Assembly: GCF_900091605.1 (NCBI RefSeq)
Contig: NZ_FMCQ01000002.1
Span: forward strand, 620,001-684,000
Direction: 5' to 3'
Source of the DNA: Micromonospora tulbaghiae
GTDB taxonomy: Bacteria > Actinomycetota > Actinomycetes > Mycobacteriales > Micromonosporaceae
Length of the DNA stretch: 64,000 nt
In this document: one piece after another, positions 8,181 through 16,486 of the stretch
Layout: every line of letters begins with the position of its first letter
Numbering within the stretch: the stretch's first letter is position 1
Position numbers and translations under genes: made by a program
The notes under the pieces: generated by a model
Database searches by the model: none
What the model was told of the DNA's origin: nothing
Seen by the model: only the letters and a program-made list of their open reading frames with translations

Positions 8181-8233
8181 GTGAACGCACCGAGCGAAGC
8201 GAGGGCCGTGAGGCCATGCCCGGCCGGCACGGC
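8177..8233 (+). repeat. 57-bp in-frame start-codon repeat, single copy
   Basis: One unit of a 57-base repeat that encodes [19 protein letters not shown] and is bordered on both sides by GCATGA, i.e. by an ATGA start/stop overlap. Four tandem units occur at 50568-50795 with about 55/57 identity. Each unit carries an internal GTGAGGCC-ATG that could act as a ribosome-binding site plus start. Confidence 0.92.
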
Positions 8234-9157
8234 ATGACCACCATCGATCCCGGGCTGACCGCCGAGGAGGAGGCGCTGCTGCCCTCCGACGAGGACGTCC
8301 GGCACTACGCCGAGCACGGCTGGTACCTGTCGAAGAAGCTGCTCACCGACGACGAGGTGGACGAGCTGGTCGCCGCCACCGACAGCTACTACGCCGGGGA
8401 ACGCGACCGGCGGCTGCCGGTACGGCCACCGAAGCTGGCCTACTGGGAGCCGTCCCGGGGTGACGTGCAGCGGCACAACGACTACGTCCACCACGAGCAC
8501 GACGGCATCGCCCGCATCCTGCGCAAGCCGCTGATCGGTGCGGTCGCCGCCCGGCTGGCCCGCGCCACCGAGATCCGGATCTTCCAGTCCACGCTGATCT
8601 GGAAGCCGCCGATCGCCGGTGAGCCGTCGAACATCGTGCCCTGGCACTTCGACAAGCACTACTGGGCGTCCTCGTCGTCGGAGAACATGCTCACCGCGTT
8701 CATCCCGTTCCACGACTGCGGCGAGGAGATGGGCACCATCACGATGGTCGACGGCTCGCACCGCTGGCGGGAGATCGGCGCCGACGACACGGTGGTGCGG
8801 CACTTCGCCGACCGGGACCGCGACCAGCTCGAGGCGATGCTCGCCGAGAACGCGGCGTACAACGGCGCCGAGATCCGCAAGATCCCCATGGTGATCCCCA
8901 AGGGACACATGAGTTTCCACCACTGCCGCACCTACCACGGCAGCGGTGCGAACGTCAGCGGACGGCCCCGCCGGGCCGTCTCGCTGCACCTGCAGGACGG
9001 CGACAACGCCTGGCGGGAGTATCCGCTCTCCGACGGCAAGCTCGCCGCGTACAACCACGACGTGCTGGTCCGCCGCACCCACGAGGGCCGGCCGGACTAC
9101 GCGGACCCCGATTACTGCCCGGTCATCTGGCGCGACCGCGCCCAGCAGGGAGGCTGA
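8177..9157 (+). CDS. Phytanoyl-CoA dioxygenase (PhyH) family Fe/2-oxoglutarate oxygenase
   Basis: A 326-residue protein if read from ATG 8177 (ATGA overlap with hmaS), or 307 residues from ATG 8234, which skips the 57-bp repeat-encoded peptide; the family domain needs only the latter. The facial triad is visible as H157-x-D159 in [10 protein letters not shown] and H254 in CRTYHGSG, followed by arginines in [12 protein letters not shown] that can bind 2-oxoglutarate. Such enzymes hydroxylate, desaturate or halogenate-like modify small molecules. It sits between HmaS and a DUF3050 protein, so it probably oxidises an intermediate carrying the aryl or acyl unit. Substrate unknown. Translation may be affected by the repeated start codons. 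Confidence 0.85.
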   Translation: MSERTERSEGREAMPGRHGMTTIDPGLTAEEEALLPSDEDVRHYAEHGWYLSKKLLTDDEVDELVAATDSYYAGERDRRLPVRPPKLAYWEPSRGDVQRHNDYVHHEHDGIARILRKPLIGAVAARLARATEIRIFQSTLIWKPPIAGEPSNIVPWHFDKHYWASSSSENMLTAFIPFHDCGEEMGTITMVDGSHRWREIGADDTVVRHFADRDRDQLEAMLAENAAYNGAEIRKIPMVIPKGHMSFHHCRTYHGSGANVSGRPRRAVSLHLQDGDNAWREYPLSDGKLAAYNHDVLVRRTHEGRPDYADPDYCPVIWRDRAQQGG

Positions 9158-9159
9158 CA

Positions 9160-9957
9160 ATGTCACGGTACGACTGGGGTAAGACGCACCCGGGCATCGA
9201 GCGGCTGGAGCGGGCGGTGACCGAGCGCCGCGACGTGGTGGTCAAGCACCCGCTCTACGCCAACCTCGACACCCACGACGCTCTCGTCACCTTCATGGAG
9301 CACCACGTCTTCGCCGTCTGGGACTTCATGTCCCTGCTGAAGTCGTTGCAGCGGCAGCTCACCTGCGTCACGGTGCCGTGGATCCCCACCGGGCCGACCG
9401 GCAGCCGCCGCCTGATCAACGACATCGTCATGGTCGAGGAGAGCGACGAGCTGGGTGAGGGCTACATCAGCCACTTCGAGCTGTACGTGCAGGGCATGAC
9501 CGAGGCCGGCGCCGACACCACAGCCGTGAACAAGCTCGTCGACCTGCTGCGCGACGGCACCCCGGTCACCGAGGCGCTCGGCGCCGCCGGCGTCCCCGCG
9601 GCGTCGGCCGCGTTCGCCGGCACCACCTGGCGGATCATCGAGACCACCCCGGTGCACTGCCAGGCCGCGGCGTTCGCGTTCGGCCGCGAGGACCTCATCC
9701 CGGAAATGTTCACCCAGGTCGTCGCCGTCAACGAGCGCAGCAACCGGCTAAACAAGTTCGTCGACTACCTGGAGCGGCACATCGAGGTCGACGGCGAGCA
9801 GCACACCCCGATGGCCATGCAGATGCTGGCCGACCTGTGCGGCGACGACGACACCAAGTGGCAGGAGTGCGCCGACACGGTGAACGCCGCGCTCGCCGCC
9901 CGCGCCCGCCTCTGGGACGACATCCTCGCCGCCGTCAAGGAGGGCCGTCCGGCGTGA
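9160..9957 (+). CDS. DUF3050 protein, putative heme-oxygenase-like diiron enzyme
   Basis: A 265-residue all-helical protein of the DUF3050 family: signature blocks are [40 protein letters not shown] and [19 protein letters not shown]. The conserved His/Glu/Asp residues in these helices are the kind that bind two irons in heme-oxygenase-like oxidases/oxygenases, a superfamily to which DUF3050 has been linked; activity here is inference. ATG 9160 follows GGGAGG with good spacing, 2 bases after the PhyH stop, and the E1 alpha gene overlaps its end by GTGA. Being embedded between the PhyH oxygenase and the E1 pair argues for a tailoring step in the pathway. Confidence 0.75.
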   Translation: MSRYDWGKTHPGIERLERAVTERRDVVVKHPLYANLDTHDALVTFMEHHVFAVWDFMSLLKSLQRQLTCVTVPWIPTGPTGSRRLINDIVMVEESDELGEGYISHFELYVQGMTEAGADTTAVNKLVDLLRDGTPVTEALGAAGVPAASAAFAGTTWRIIETTPVHCQAAAFAFGREDLIPEMFTQVVAVNERSNRLNKFVDYLERHIEVDGEQHTPMAMQMLADLCGDDDTKWQECADTVNAALAARARLWDDILAAVKEGRPA

Positions 9958-10925
9958 CCGGCTCCGACCCGCTCCGGCTCTACCGGACGGTCCGGCTGAT
10001 CCGCCGCTTCGAGGAGCGCGCGATCGAGCTGGTCCGCGCCGGGGAGATCGTCGGCGGCATCCACCCGTACCTCGGTCAGGAGGGCATCGCCGCCGGCGTC
10101 TGCGCGGCCCTTTCCGCCGAGGACCTGGTCACCGGCACCCACCGCGGGCACGGGCACGTGCTCGCCAAGGGCGCCGACCCGGCCCGGATGCTGGCCGAGC
10201 TGTGCGGCCGGGTCACCGGGCTCAACCGGGGCCGGGGCGGGTCGATGCACGCCGCCGACTTCGGCGTCGGCGTCCTCGGCGCCAACGCCATCGTCGGTGC
10301 CGCCGGCGCGATCCTCACCGGAGCGGTGTGGGAGCGCCGGCGGCGCGGCGCCGACATCGTCGGCGCCACCTTCTTCGGCGACGGCGCGGTCAACGAGGGC
10401 ATGCTCCTGGAGGCGTTCAACCTGGCCGCGCTCTGGCGGATACCGGTGCTGTTCGTCTGCGAGAACAACGGCTACGCCACCACCATGCCGGTCGACGGCG
10501 CGGTCGCCGGCACCATCGCCGGGCGGGCCGCCGCCTTCGGCATGCCGGCGGCCGCCGTCGACGGGCAGGACCCCGAGGCGGTACACGAGGTCACCGCCGC
10601 CGCCGTCGCGCGGATGCGCGCCGGCGGCGGCCCCGAACTGGTCGAGGCCCGCACCTACCGCTTCGACGCCCACCACACCTTCGAACATCAGGTACGCCTC
10701 GACTACCGGCCGCCGGAGGAGGTGGCCGAGGGCCGGTCCCGCGATCCGGTCGACATCGCCGGAGCGCGGCTGGATCCGGCCGTGCGGGCCGAGGTGGACG
10801 CCGCAGTCGAGGCGGAACTGGACGCCGCCGTCGAATTCGCGCTCGCCGGGCCGCACCCCGACCCGGCGACCGCCCTGGACCACCTGTACGCCAGCGGGCT
10901 CACCGCCCGGACCGGAGGTGGCTGA
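9954..10925 (+). CDS. Thiamine-diphosphate 2-oxoacid dehydrogenase E1 alpha subunit (pathway copy)
   Basis: A 323-residue E1 alpha-type subunit (pyruvate/acetoin/branched-chain dehydrogenase family). The thiamine diphosphate-Mg motif is GDGAVNEG, followed about 25 residues later by [15 protein letters not shown] and [16 protein letters not shown] match acetoin/pyruvate dehydrogenase alpha chains. GTG 9954 overlaps the previous stop. With the beta subunit it should decarboxylate a 2-oxoacid to a thiamine-bound acyl anion. No E2 or E3 gene is in the operon, unlike the second E1 set at 48401. Comparable orphan E1 pairs in natural-product clusters deliver acyl units or act in phenylglycine formation; 4-hydroxybenzoylformate from Hmo is a possible substrate (inference). 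Confidence 0.88.
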   Translation: MTGSDPLRLYRTVRLIRRFEERAIELVRAGEIVGGIHPYLGQEGIAAGVCAALSAEDLVTGTHRGHGHVLAKGADPARMLAELCGRVTGLNRGRGGSMHAADFGVGVLGANAIVGAAGAILTGAVWERRRRGADIVGATFFGDGAVNEGMLLEAFNLAALWRIPVLFVCENNGYATTMPVDGAVAGTIAGRAAAFGMPAAAVDGQDPEAVHEVTAAAVARMRAGGGPELVEARTYRFDAHHTFEHQVRLDYRPPEEVAEGRSRDPVDIAGARLDPAVRAEVDAAVEAELDAAVEFALAGPHPDPATALDHLYASGLTARTGGG

Positions 10926-11890
10926 TGCCCCGGCTCTCCTACCGCAGGGCGCTCACCCGGGCGCTGGCCGACGAGATGACCCGCGACGAGTCGGTCGTGG
11001 TGCTCGGCGAGGACATCCGGGTGGCCGCCGCGAACGTCACCACCGGCCTGCTGAAGAAGTTCGGCCCGGAACGGGTCCGCGACACGCCCCTGTCCGAGCA
11101 GGCGTTCACCAGCTTCGCCACCGGCGCCGCGCTGGCCGGGGCCCGCCCGGTGGTCGAGTTCCAGATCCCGTCGCTGCTGTTCCTGGTCTTCGAGCAGATC
11201 GTCAACCACGCGCACAAGTTCCCACTGATGACCGGCGGCCAGTGCGCGGTGCCGGTCACCTACGTGGTGCCCGGCTCCGGCTCCCGCACCGGCTGGGCCG
11301 GGCAGCACTCCGACCACCCGTACGCGTTGTTCGCCCACGTCGGGGTGACCACAGTCGTACCGGCCACCCCGGCCGACGCGTACGGGCTGCTGGTCTCCGC
11401 GATCCGCTGCGACGACCCGGTGGTGGTCTTCGCCCCGGCCGGCGCCCTGGACCTGCGCGCCGACGTCACCGACCTGGCAGCCGTGCCGCTGGGCCGGGGG
11501 ATCGTCCGCCGCCCCGGCGCCGACGTGACTGTGGTGGCGGTCGGGCACCTGGTGCACGACGCGCTCGCCGTCGCCGAGGAACTCGCCGGCCAGGCGTCGG
11601 TGGAGGTCTTCGACCCCCGCACGCTCTACCCGTTCGACTGGGACGGGCTGGTCGAGTCGGTGAGCCGCACCGGGCGGCTGGTCGTCGTCGACGACGGCAA
11701 CCGTTCCTGCGGCATCGCCGGGGAGATCATCGCCACGGTGGTCGAGCGGGTCCGGCTGGCCGCGCCGCCCCGGCGGGTGACCCGCCCCGACGGCGCCGTG
11801 CTGCCCTTCGCGCCCGCTCTGGACCGGGCCGTGCAACCCGGCCGCGACCAGCTCACCGCCGCCATCCAACTGACCCTCAAGGACGGATGA
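10925..11890 (+). CDS. 2-oxoacid dehydrogenase E1 beta subunit (pathway copy)
   Basis: A 321-residue transketolase-like beta subunit that pairs with the preceding alpha gene (TGATG overlap). Seen: VLGEDIRVAAANVTTG at the N-terminus, the PLSEQAFTSFATGAALAG loop in which Gln stands after the conserved Glu (usually PLsEagi), WAGQHSDHPYALFAH where housekeeping enzymes have GGQHSQxxEA, and VEVFDPRTLYPFDW in the C-domain. The altered substrate-channel residues suggest a substrate other than pyruvate (inference). The gene ends two bases before the ATP-grasp ribosome-binding site, AAGGACGG lying at its very end. Confidence 0.88.
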   Translation: MPRLSYRRALTRALADEMTRDESVVVLGEDIRVAAANVTTGLLKKFGPERVRDTPLSEQAFTSFATGAALAGARPVVEFQIPSLLFLVFEQIVNHAHKFPLMTGGQCAVPVTYVVPGSGSRTGWAGQHSDHPYALFAHVGVTTVVPATPADAYGLLVSAIRCDDPVVVFAPAGALDLRADVTDLAAVPLGRGIVRRPGADVTVVAVGHLVHDALAVAEELAGQASVEVFDPRTLYPFDWDGLVESVSRTGRLVVVDDGNRSCGIAGEIIATVVERVRLAAPPRRVTRPDGAVLPFAPALDRAVQPGRDQLTAAIQLTLKDG

Positions 11891-11893
11891 ACG

Positions 11894-13243
11894 ATGGACC
11901 CCAACTACACGTGGCCGCCGCTCGGCCAGGCGTGGACCGACCTGCCCGAGTCCACCCGTACCGCGATGGTGACCACCGGCGCCGCGGCCTGGGAGAAGAT
12001 CTTCCACGGCCGGGCCACGTACAACAAGCAGTGGCGGCTGGCCCGCCCGCCGGTGTTCACCGCTGACGCGTTCCGCGAGCTGAACGAGGTCAGCGACCGT
12101 ATCGCCCAGCTCATCCTGGAGGCGTGCCGGCGTCGCGCCCGTACCGCCGGTGAGTTGCGCCTGCTGCTCGACGTGCCGGACGGCGAGACCCGGCTGCTCG
12201 ACCCGGACGAGGAACTGCACGAGGGGCTGCTCGCCGCGTACCGGCCGGACGTGCTGTTCTCCGGCGGCGTGCCGTGCATCGTGGAGTACAACATCGACAG
12301 CAGCCTCGGCGGCGGCTTCGACGCCGACACCGTGATCCAGCGGTACGCCGAGCTGTACCACGCGCACGACCTGCTCGACGGGTCGCGGCCCGCGCCCTCG
12401 CTGCTGGACCAGCGGTTCGTGGCCATCCGGGACACGCTCGGCCTGCCCGACGGCGCGCGGGTGGCGCTGCTGATGGACTTCGACGCCGACTACCCGGGAC
12501 TGGACGACCCGGAGACGTTCATCCGGATCCTGTCCCCACTGATCGACCAGGCCCGCCCGTTCGGCATCGACCTGGTCATCGCCCCGGTCGCCACCGCCAC
12601 GCTGGACGCGCAGAACCGGCTCGTCGTCGGCGGCGCGCCGGTCGACGCCCTGTTCCGGCTGTTCGTGCCCAACCGGGTCACCCCCAGCCCCGGCCTGGAC
12701 GCGGTCGCCGGGGCGCTCGCCGCCGGCACGCTGCCGATGTTCGTCAGCAGCGCCGCCTGGCTGCTCAGCAACAAGCTGAACTACGCGTGGCTCTGGGACG
12801 ACCTGGACCTGCTGCCGGAGGACGACCGGACGCTGATCCGTCGGTACGTGCCGCACACCGTGGCGCTCACCTCCGACCAGCTCGACCGGGCGCTCGCCGA
12901 ACAGGCCGACCTGGTCGCCAAGCCGGCCGGCGGTTCGGCCGGGCACGGTGTGCTGATCGGCCGGGAGATGACAGCGGTGGCGTGGGCGGACGGGGTACGC
13001 GCGGCGATCGCCGAGGGCGGCAACATCCTGCAGCGCTATCACGAGGCCGACCGGGTGGCGATGGACTTCGTGCAGATCGAGACCGGTGAGACGGTCACCG
13101 CCGACGTCCCGTACAGCCTCGCCCCGTACCTGTTCGACCGCACCGGATCCGGTGCGCTCGCGCGGGTCGGCTACCCGGGTTGCGACGAGGTCCTCAACCT
13201 GGCCCGAGGCGTCCTCCTGACCGGCATCCTGCTCACCGACTGA
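11894..13243 (+). CDS. ATP-grasp-like ligase
   Basis: A 449-residue protein whose C-terminal half has an ATP-grasp lysine/glycine loop: ADLVAKPAGGSAGHGV near residues 336-351, followed by NILQRYHEADRVAMDFVQ and the hydrophobic TADVPYSLAPYLF. The middle part, VPCIVEYNIDSSLGGGFDAD, and VALLMDFDADYPG resemble a pre-ATP-grasp substrate domain of glutathionylspermidine-synthase-type or related ligases. Such enzymes join a carboxylate to an amine or thiol through an acyl-phosphate. It is the last gene of the operon and is the obvious candidate to form an amide, for example with 4-hydroxyphenylglycine (inference). I cannot name a closer family. Convergent with the SGNH hydrolase gene. Confidence 0.6.
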   Translation: MDPNYTWPPLGQAWTDLPESTRTAMVTTGAAAWEKIFHGRATYNKQWRLARPPVFTADAFRELNEVSDRIAQLILEACRRRARTAGELRLLLDVPDGETRLLDPDEELHEGLLAAYRPDVLFSGGVPCIVEYNIDSSLGGGFDADTVIQRYAELYHAHDLLDGSRPAPSLLDQRFVAIRDTLGLPDGARVALLMDFDADYPGLDDPETFIRILSPLIDQARPFGIDLVIAPVATATLDAQNRLVVGGAPVDALFRLFVPNRVTPSPGLDAVAGALAAGTLPMFVSSAAWLLSNKLNYAWLWDDLDLLPEDDRTLIRRYVPHTVALTSDQLDRALAEQADLVAKPAGGSAGHGVLIGREMTAVAWADGVRAAIAEGGNILQRYHEADRVAMDFVQIETGETVTADVPYSLAPYLFDRTGSGALARVGYPGCDEVLNLARGVLLTGILLTD

Positions 13244-13274
13244 CCCTATTCCCGCCCACCCCCTCGCTCCCAGC

Positions 13275-13335
13275 GTTGATCAAGGAGTTTGTGTCCTCCC
13301 CGGGGCGCGTAACCGACCCAAACTCCTTGGTCAAC
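13275..13335. repeat. 61-bp inverted repeat (GTTGATCAAGGAGTTT family)
   Basis: Left arm GTTGATCAAGGAGTTT at 13275-13290 pairs with AAACTCCTTGGTCAAC at 13320-13335, 15 of 16 positions. It lies between two convergent genes, where it could also fold as a bidirectional transcription terminator. No second copy of this arm sequence was noticed in the window. Confidence 0.85.
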
Positions 13336-13383
13336 GGAGCGGATCGGGGCTGCGGGCTGGCCGACCAGGCCCCTGATCCCGCT

Positions 13384-13438
13384 GATCATGAACTTAGCGG
13401 CGACAAAACGGACGCAGAGTGCCGTCAACTTCATGATC
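13384..13438. repeat. 55-bp inverted repeat (GATCATGAA family), copy 1
   Basis: GATCATGAA at 13384-13392 and TTCATGATC at 13430-13438 border a 55-bp element. A copy of the same length and same orientation lies at 52624-52678, sharing about three quarters of its bases including AAACTTCATGATC-like right arm and the internal CGGAC. Both copies are followed immediately by a run of G tracts. Confidence 0.85.
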
Positions 13439-13473
13439 GGCGGGGCAGGGCAGGGCGGGGCAGGGCAGGGGCA
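13439..13473 (+). repeat. G-tract run next to the GATCATGAA element
   Basis: Directly after the inverted repeat come repeated GGGCA/GGGGC units with at least six G3-4 tracts within 35 bases, capable in principle of G-quadruplex formation. A comparable run follows the second copy at 52682. Confidence 0.6.
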
Positions 13474-13485
13474 GCGACGGGCGGG

Positions 13486-14166
13486 TCAGGGGTGGGGGAC
13501 GTGGGTGGAGAGGATCCGGAGGGTTTCGGCGGTGGCTATCGCGTCGCTGCGTGCGCTGCCGTGCCGGCCGTCGCTGCTGTACAGCGACGGATCGGCCACC
13601 AGCGGGTGGTCGGTCAGGTGGACGTGCAGCGTGCCCAGCCGTTCGGCCACGCCCCGGGTGTGCCGGGCCAGCCGGCGCATCCGCTCGCCCAGGCCCGCGC
13701 GCAGCGCGTCCGGCACCGCCGGGCTGTGCGACACGTCGAACATGCCCACTGTGATCACGTCCGCCCCCGCCTCCCGTAGCGCGGTGATCATGGCGGTCAG
13801 CTCGGCGTCGACCGCGTTCGGGTCGTAGGCGGAGCGGAACGCGTCGTTGCCGCCGCACACCACCAGGGCCAGGTCCGGTTCGAAGGCCAGAGCGTCGGCC
13901 AGCTGGGTGGTCCGTACCTCGTGTGCGCGCAGCCCGCGCCGGCCCAGGTTCAGGTAGGCCAGCTCCGGCCGGATCGCGCGCAGCTCGGCCGCGATCCGAT
14001 CGGCCCACTGGAGGTCGGGGTAGCCGTCGGCCGGCTCGCACAGCCCTTCCGCGACGCTGTCACCCAGCACCACGAACCGGCGCCACGGATGCTCGCGCAG
14101 CAGCTCGGCGGCCTCTCCGGGACGCAGGCAGTACGGGTCCGTTGCCTCGGTCAACGTCGATGGCAT
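13486..14166 (-). CDS. SGNH/GDSL-type esterase, cytoplasmic
   Basis: A 226-residue SGNH hydrolase. Block I is VVLGDSVAEG with the nucleophile serine, the glycine block is LNLGRRG, the asparagine block is CGGNDAF, and the C-terminal LHVHLTDHPL region carries the Asp/His pair. No signal peptide. The start MPSTLTEATDPY at 14166 is preferred over longer in-frame starts because the upstream sequence is proline/arginine-rich read-through into the next intergenic gap. It is the last gene of a minus-strand run (ligase, MFS, MmcQ, HAD, SGNH). Substrate unknown; it may be a housekeeping flank rather than a pathway gene. Confidence 0.8.
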   Translation of the reverse strand: MPSTLTEATDPYCLRPGEAAELLREHPWRRFVVLGDSVAEGLCEPADGYPDLQWADRIAAELRAIRPELAYLNLGRRGLRAHEVRTTQLADALAFEPDLALVVCGGNDAFRSAYDPNAVDAELTAMITALREAGADVITVGMFDVSHSPAVPDALRAGLGERMRRLARHTRGVAERLGTLHVHLTDHPLVADPSLYSSDGRHGSARSDAIATAETLRILSTHVPHP

Positions 14167-14207
14167 GCCCGGCAGGCTAGCCGAGCGACCCGCGCCGGGA
14201 AAGAGGC

Positions 14208-14840
14208 TCAGGGCAGCAGGGCCAGCAGCTCCCCGGGCCGGGTCAGGCTGAGGTCGGCCGGCTCGGCGGGGTCGTACTGGTGACCCCACGCGGCGGCCAC
14301 CGCCACCGCGCCGCTGTGCCGGGCGGCGCGTACGTCAAGTGGCGAGTCACCCACGTACGCGGCGCGGCCCGGCGGCACGCCGAGGTGCCGGCAGGCCGCC
14401 TCCACGCCGTCGGGTGCCGGTTTGGGGCGGTCGACCTGGTCGCCGCCGAGGACGACCTGGAAGTGACCGAGCAGGCCCGCCCGGTCGAGCAGGATCTCGG
14501 CGGCCCGGTGGCTCGCGCCGGTGAACACGCCCACCGGTACCCGGGTGGCGATCTCGGCGAGCGCGTCCGCGACTCCGGGGTAGACGCGTACCCGCCCGGC
14601 GAGCGCATCCAGCTCGGCGTGGTAGCGGTCCAGGTCGTCGCTGGAGGCGGGCCGCCGCAGCAGGTGCGTCAGCAGGTCCGCCGGGGAGCCGATCGAGTAC
14701 CCGGCGATGACCTCGGCGTCGGTGTACGACGGCCCGCCTCCGGCGCGCACCGCCGCCCGGTACGCCGCGGGCACCACCGCGTGCGACTCGACGAGCGTGC
14801 CGTCCATGTCGAAGACGATCGCGTCCACCGGGCCGGTCAC
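14208..14840 (-). CDS. HAD-family phosphatase (phosphoglycolate phosphatase-like)
   Basis: A 210-residue HAD hydrolase with a helical cap. Motif I is FDMDGTLVES with the nucleophile Asp, motif II is VFTGASH (Thr), motif III is the lysine in RPKPAPDG, and motif IV is AYVGDSPLDV. The GTG start at 14840 overlaps the stop of the MmcQ gene (GTGA), which settles the start against longer frames. It dephosphorylates small phosphorylated metabolites or phosphonates; specificity is not readable. Confidence 0.85.
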   Translation of the reverse strand: MTGPVDAIVFDMDGTLVESHAVVPAAYRAAVRAGGGPSYTDAEVIAGYSIGSPADLLTHLLRRPASSDDLDRYHAELDALAGRVRVYPGVADALAEIATRVPVGVFTGASHRAAEILLDRAGLLGHFQVVLGGDQVDRPKPAPDGVEAACRHLGVPPGRAAYVGDSPLDVRAARHSGAVAVAAAWGHQYDPAEPADLSLTRPGELLALLP

Positions 14841-15229
14841 GCGTTCTCCGCCCGGTGCGCCGTGGCGAGCCGCTTCGGGGCGCGTGCGTACCACGCCTCG
14901 GTGACCAGCTCGGTCAGCTCGTCCACGTCGATCCGGTCGAGCCGCACCAGCACCGACGGGTAGCCGTCGAAGTGCGGCGTGGTGAAGTAGACCGCCGGGT
15001 CGTCGGCGATCAGTGCCTCCTTGGCGCCCAGGTCGGGCACCCGGACGCCGAGGATCGGGCCGCCCGGGGCGGCGTCGCCGAGCGCCTCGAGGTCGCCGCG
15101 GCGCAGCGGCCGTTCCCAGACGAACATCTTGTCGCGTACCCGCCAGGCGGGCAGGTCGTCGTGTGAGCCGCGCTCGGTGGTCTCGGGCAGGGCCAGCGCG
15201 ATGCGCCGCACGTCGTCCCAGGTCGCCAT
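14837..15229 (-). CDS. MmcQ/YjbR family protein
   Basis: A 130-residue small protein of the MmcQ/YjbR family (alpha/beta fold with a double-wing-like DNA-binding topology, function unsettled). Landmarks are ALPETTERGSHDDLPAWRV near the N-terminus, KMFVWERP, a central VYFTTPHFDGYPSVLVRL block and the C-terminal VTEAWYARAPKRL. Start MATWDDV at 15229. It is separated from the MFS gene by 36 bases and coupled to the HAD gene. Confidence 0.85.
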   Translation of the reverse strand: MATWDDVRRIALALPETTERGSHDDLPAWRVRDKMFVWERPLRRGDLEALGDAAPGGPILGVRVPDLGAKEALIADDPAVYFTTPHFDGYPSVLVRLDRIDVDELTELVTEAWYARAPKRLATAHRAENA

Positions 15230-15265
15230 GGCCCCGACCCTACCGCCGCCCCCCGACACGACGGC

Positions 15266-16486
15266 TCAGACCGGCGTGGGCGTGGCCGGTTCCGCAGCCG
15301 GGCGCCGGGACGCGCGGGTCAGCAGCAGCGGTCCGACGGTCAGCACCAGGCAGACGCCCGACATCACCAGCAGCGCCGGGGTCAGGTCGAGCAGCGCCAC
15401 CGACCAGCCGCCGAGCAGCGCGCCGACGGGCAGGCCGAGGAACGCCACCGATCCGGAGATGCCGAGCACCCGGGTCTGCAGCTCGCCCGGCACCCGCTGG
15501 TAGAGCGCCGCGCCGAGCAGCGGGTTCACCGCCGCGATGCCGATGCCGGACAGGAACGTCACCACGAGCACCACGACCAGGTCGTCGCTGAGCGCCAGCG
15601 CGAGCAGCCGGGGCGCGCCGCTGAGCGTCAGCCCCAGTGCGAACGTCGTCCCGGCCGGCAGCCGGGTGCCGACCACTGTGAACAACAGGTTGCCCAGCAG
15701 CGCGCCGGCCGAGAAGACGCCCAGCAGCAGACCGAACCCGGCCGGGTCGCCGAGCACCTCGTTGACCCACAGCGGGATCCAGACCGCGACGCTGGCGTTG
15801 GCGAACATGTTGGACACCGAGACCACGATCAGCATGGTCATCAGCGTCCGGTCGGTGCGCAGGTACGCGAAGCCGCCGCGCAGCGCCCGCAGGTACGGTT
15901 CCCGGGGCGCCGGTTGCGCCGGTGCGGGCGGCCGGACCAGCACGCCGATGAGCAGCGCGCAGACCGCGAACGTGGCCGCGTCGATCCAGATGGCCCGGGT
16001 CAGCCCGACCCAGTCGATGAGCAGCCCGCCGAGCACCGCGCCGAACAGCGTCATGCCCCGGGCCAGGCCGTCGTAGGCGCTGGTGAGCCGGATCAGCGGC
16101 ACCCCGGCCCGTTCGGCCGCCGGTTTGAACAGCACGTGCTTGACCCGGTCGCCGATGCCGCGCAGCCCGCCGGCGACCGCCACGAGCACCAGCAGGGTGC
16201 CGAAGCCGAGCCAGGGCGCCAGCGCCACCACGGCCATCGCGACGGCGCTCGCCGCGTCCACGAACACCGAGGTACGGCGTACCCCGAACCGGTCCGCCCA
16301 CGGGGTCGCCAGCGCGCTGGAGAGCATGTACGGAAGCGTCTCCGCCGCCGCGACGAGCCCCATCTTGGTGGGGCTGCCGGTGGTCTCCAGCACCAGCCAG
16401 GGGATGGCGACCACCGAGATCCGGGTGCCGAGGTTGGACAGCAGGTCGGCGCCGACCAGGGTGTACAACTCCCGGCGCGGGTTCAC
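15266..16486 (-). CDS. MFS transporter, candidate product exporter
   Basis: A 406-residue major facilitator superfamily protein with about 12 hydrophobic segments. The N-terminal helix reads LVGADLLSNLGTRISVVAIPWLV, the usual start of the drug/macrolide-exporter (DHA/MefA-like) branch, and the loop between helices 2 and 3 is ATPWADRFGVRR (GxxaDRxGrR motif A). It begins with GTG 16486 overlapping the stop of the ligase (GTGA), so both are made together. Its place inside the locus suggests export or self-protection for the pathway product (inference). Confidence 0.85.
   Translation of the reverse strand: MNPRRELYTLVGADLLSNLGTRISVVAIPWLVLETTGSPTKMGLVAAAETLPYMLSSALATPWADRFGVRRTSVFVDAASAVAMAVVALAPWLGFGTLLVLVAVAGGLRGIGDRVKHVLFKPAAERAGVPLIRLTSAYDGLARGMTLFGAVLGGLLIDWVGLTRAIWIDAATFAVCALLIGVLVRPPAPAQPAPREPYLRALRGGFAYLRTDRTLMTMLIVVSVSNMFANASVAVWIPLWVNEVLGDPAGFGLLLGVFSAGALLGNLLFTVVGTRLPAGTTFALGLTLSGAPRLLALALSDDLVVVLVVTFLSGIGIAAVNPLLGAALYQRVPGELQTRVLGISGSVAFLGLPVGALLGGWSVALLDLTPALLVMSGVCLVLTVGPLLLTRASRRPAAEPATPTPV

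Noticed and set aside
9954..11890. Reading the E1 pair as the primary pyruvate or branched-chain dehydrogenase
   Set aside because: No E2/E3 follows, active-site loops differ, it is embedded and coupled in the biosynthetic operon, and a complete E1-E1-E2 set lies at 48401-52361.
13439..13473. G-rich run as a short coding tail or microsatellite of independent origin
   Set aside because: A similar run follows the second GATCATGAA element at 52682, so it was treated as linked to that repeat instead.
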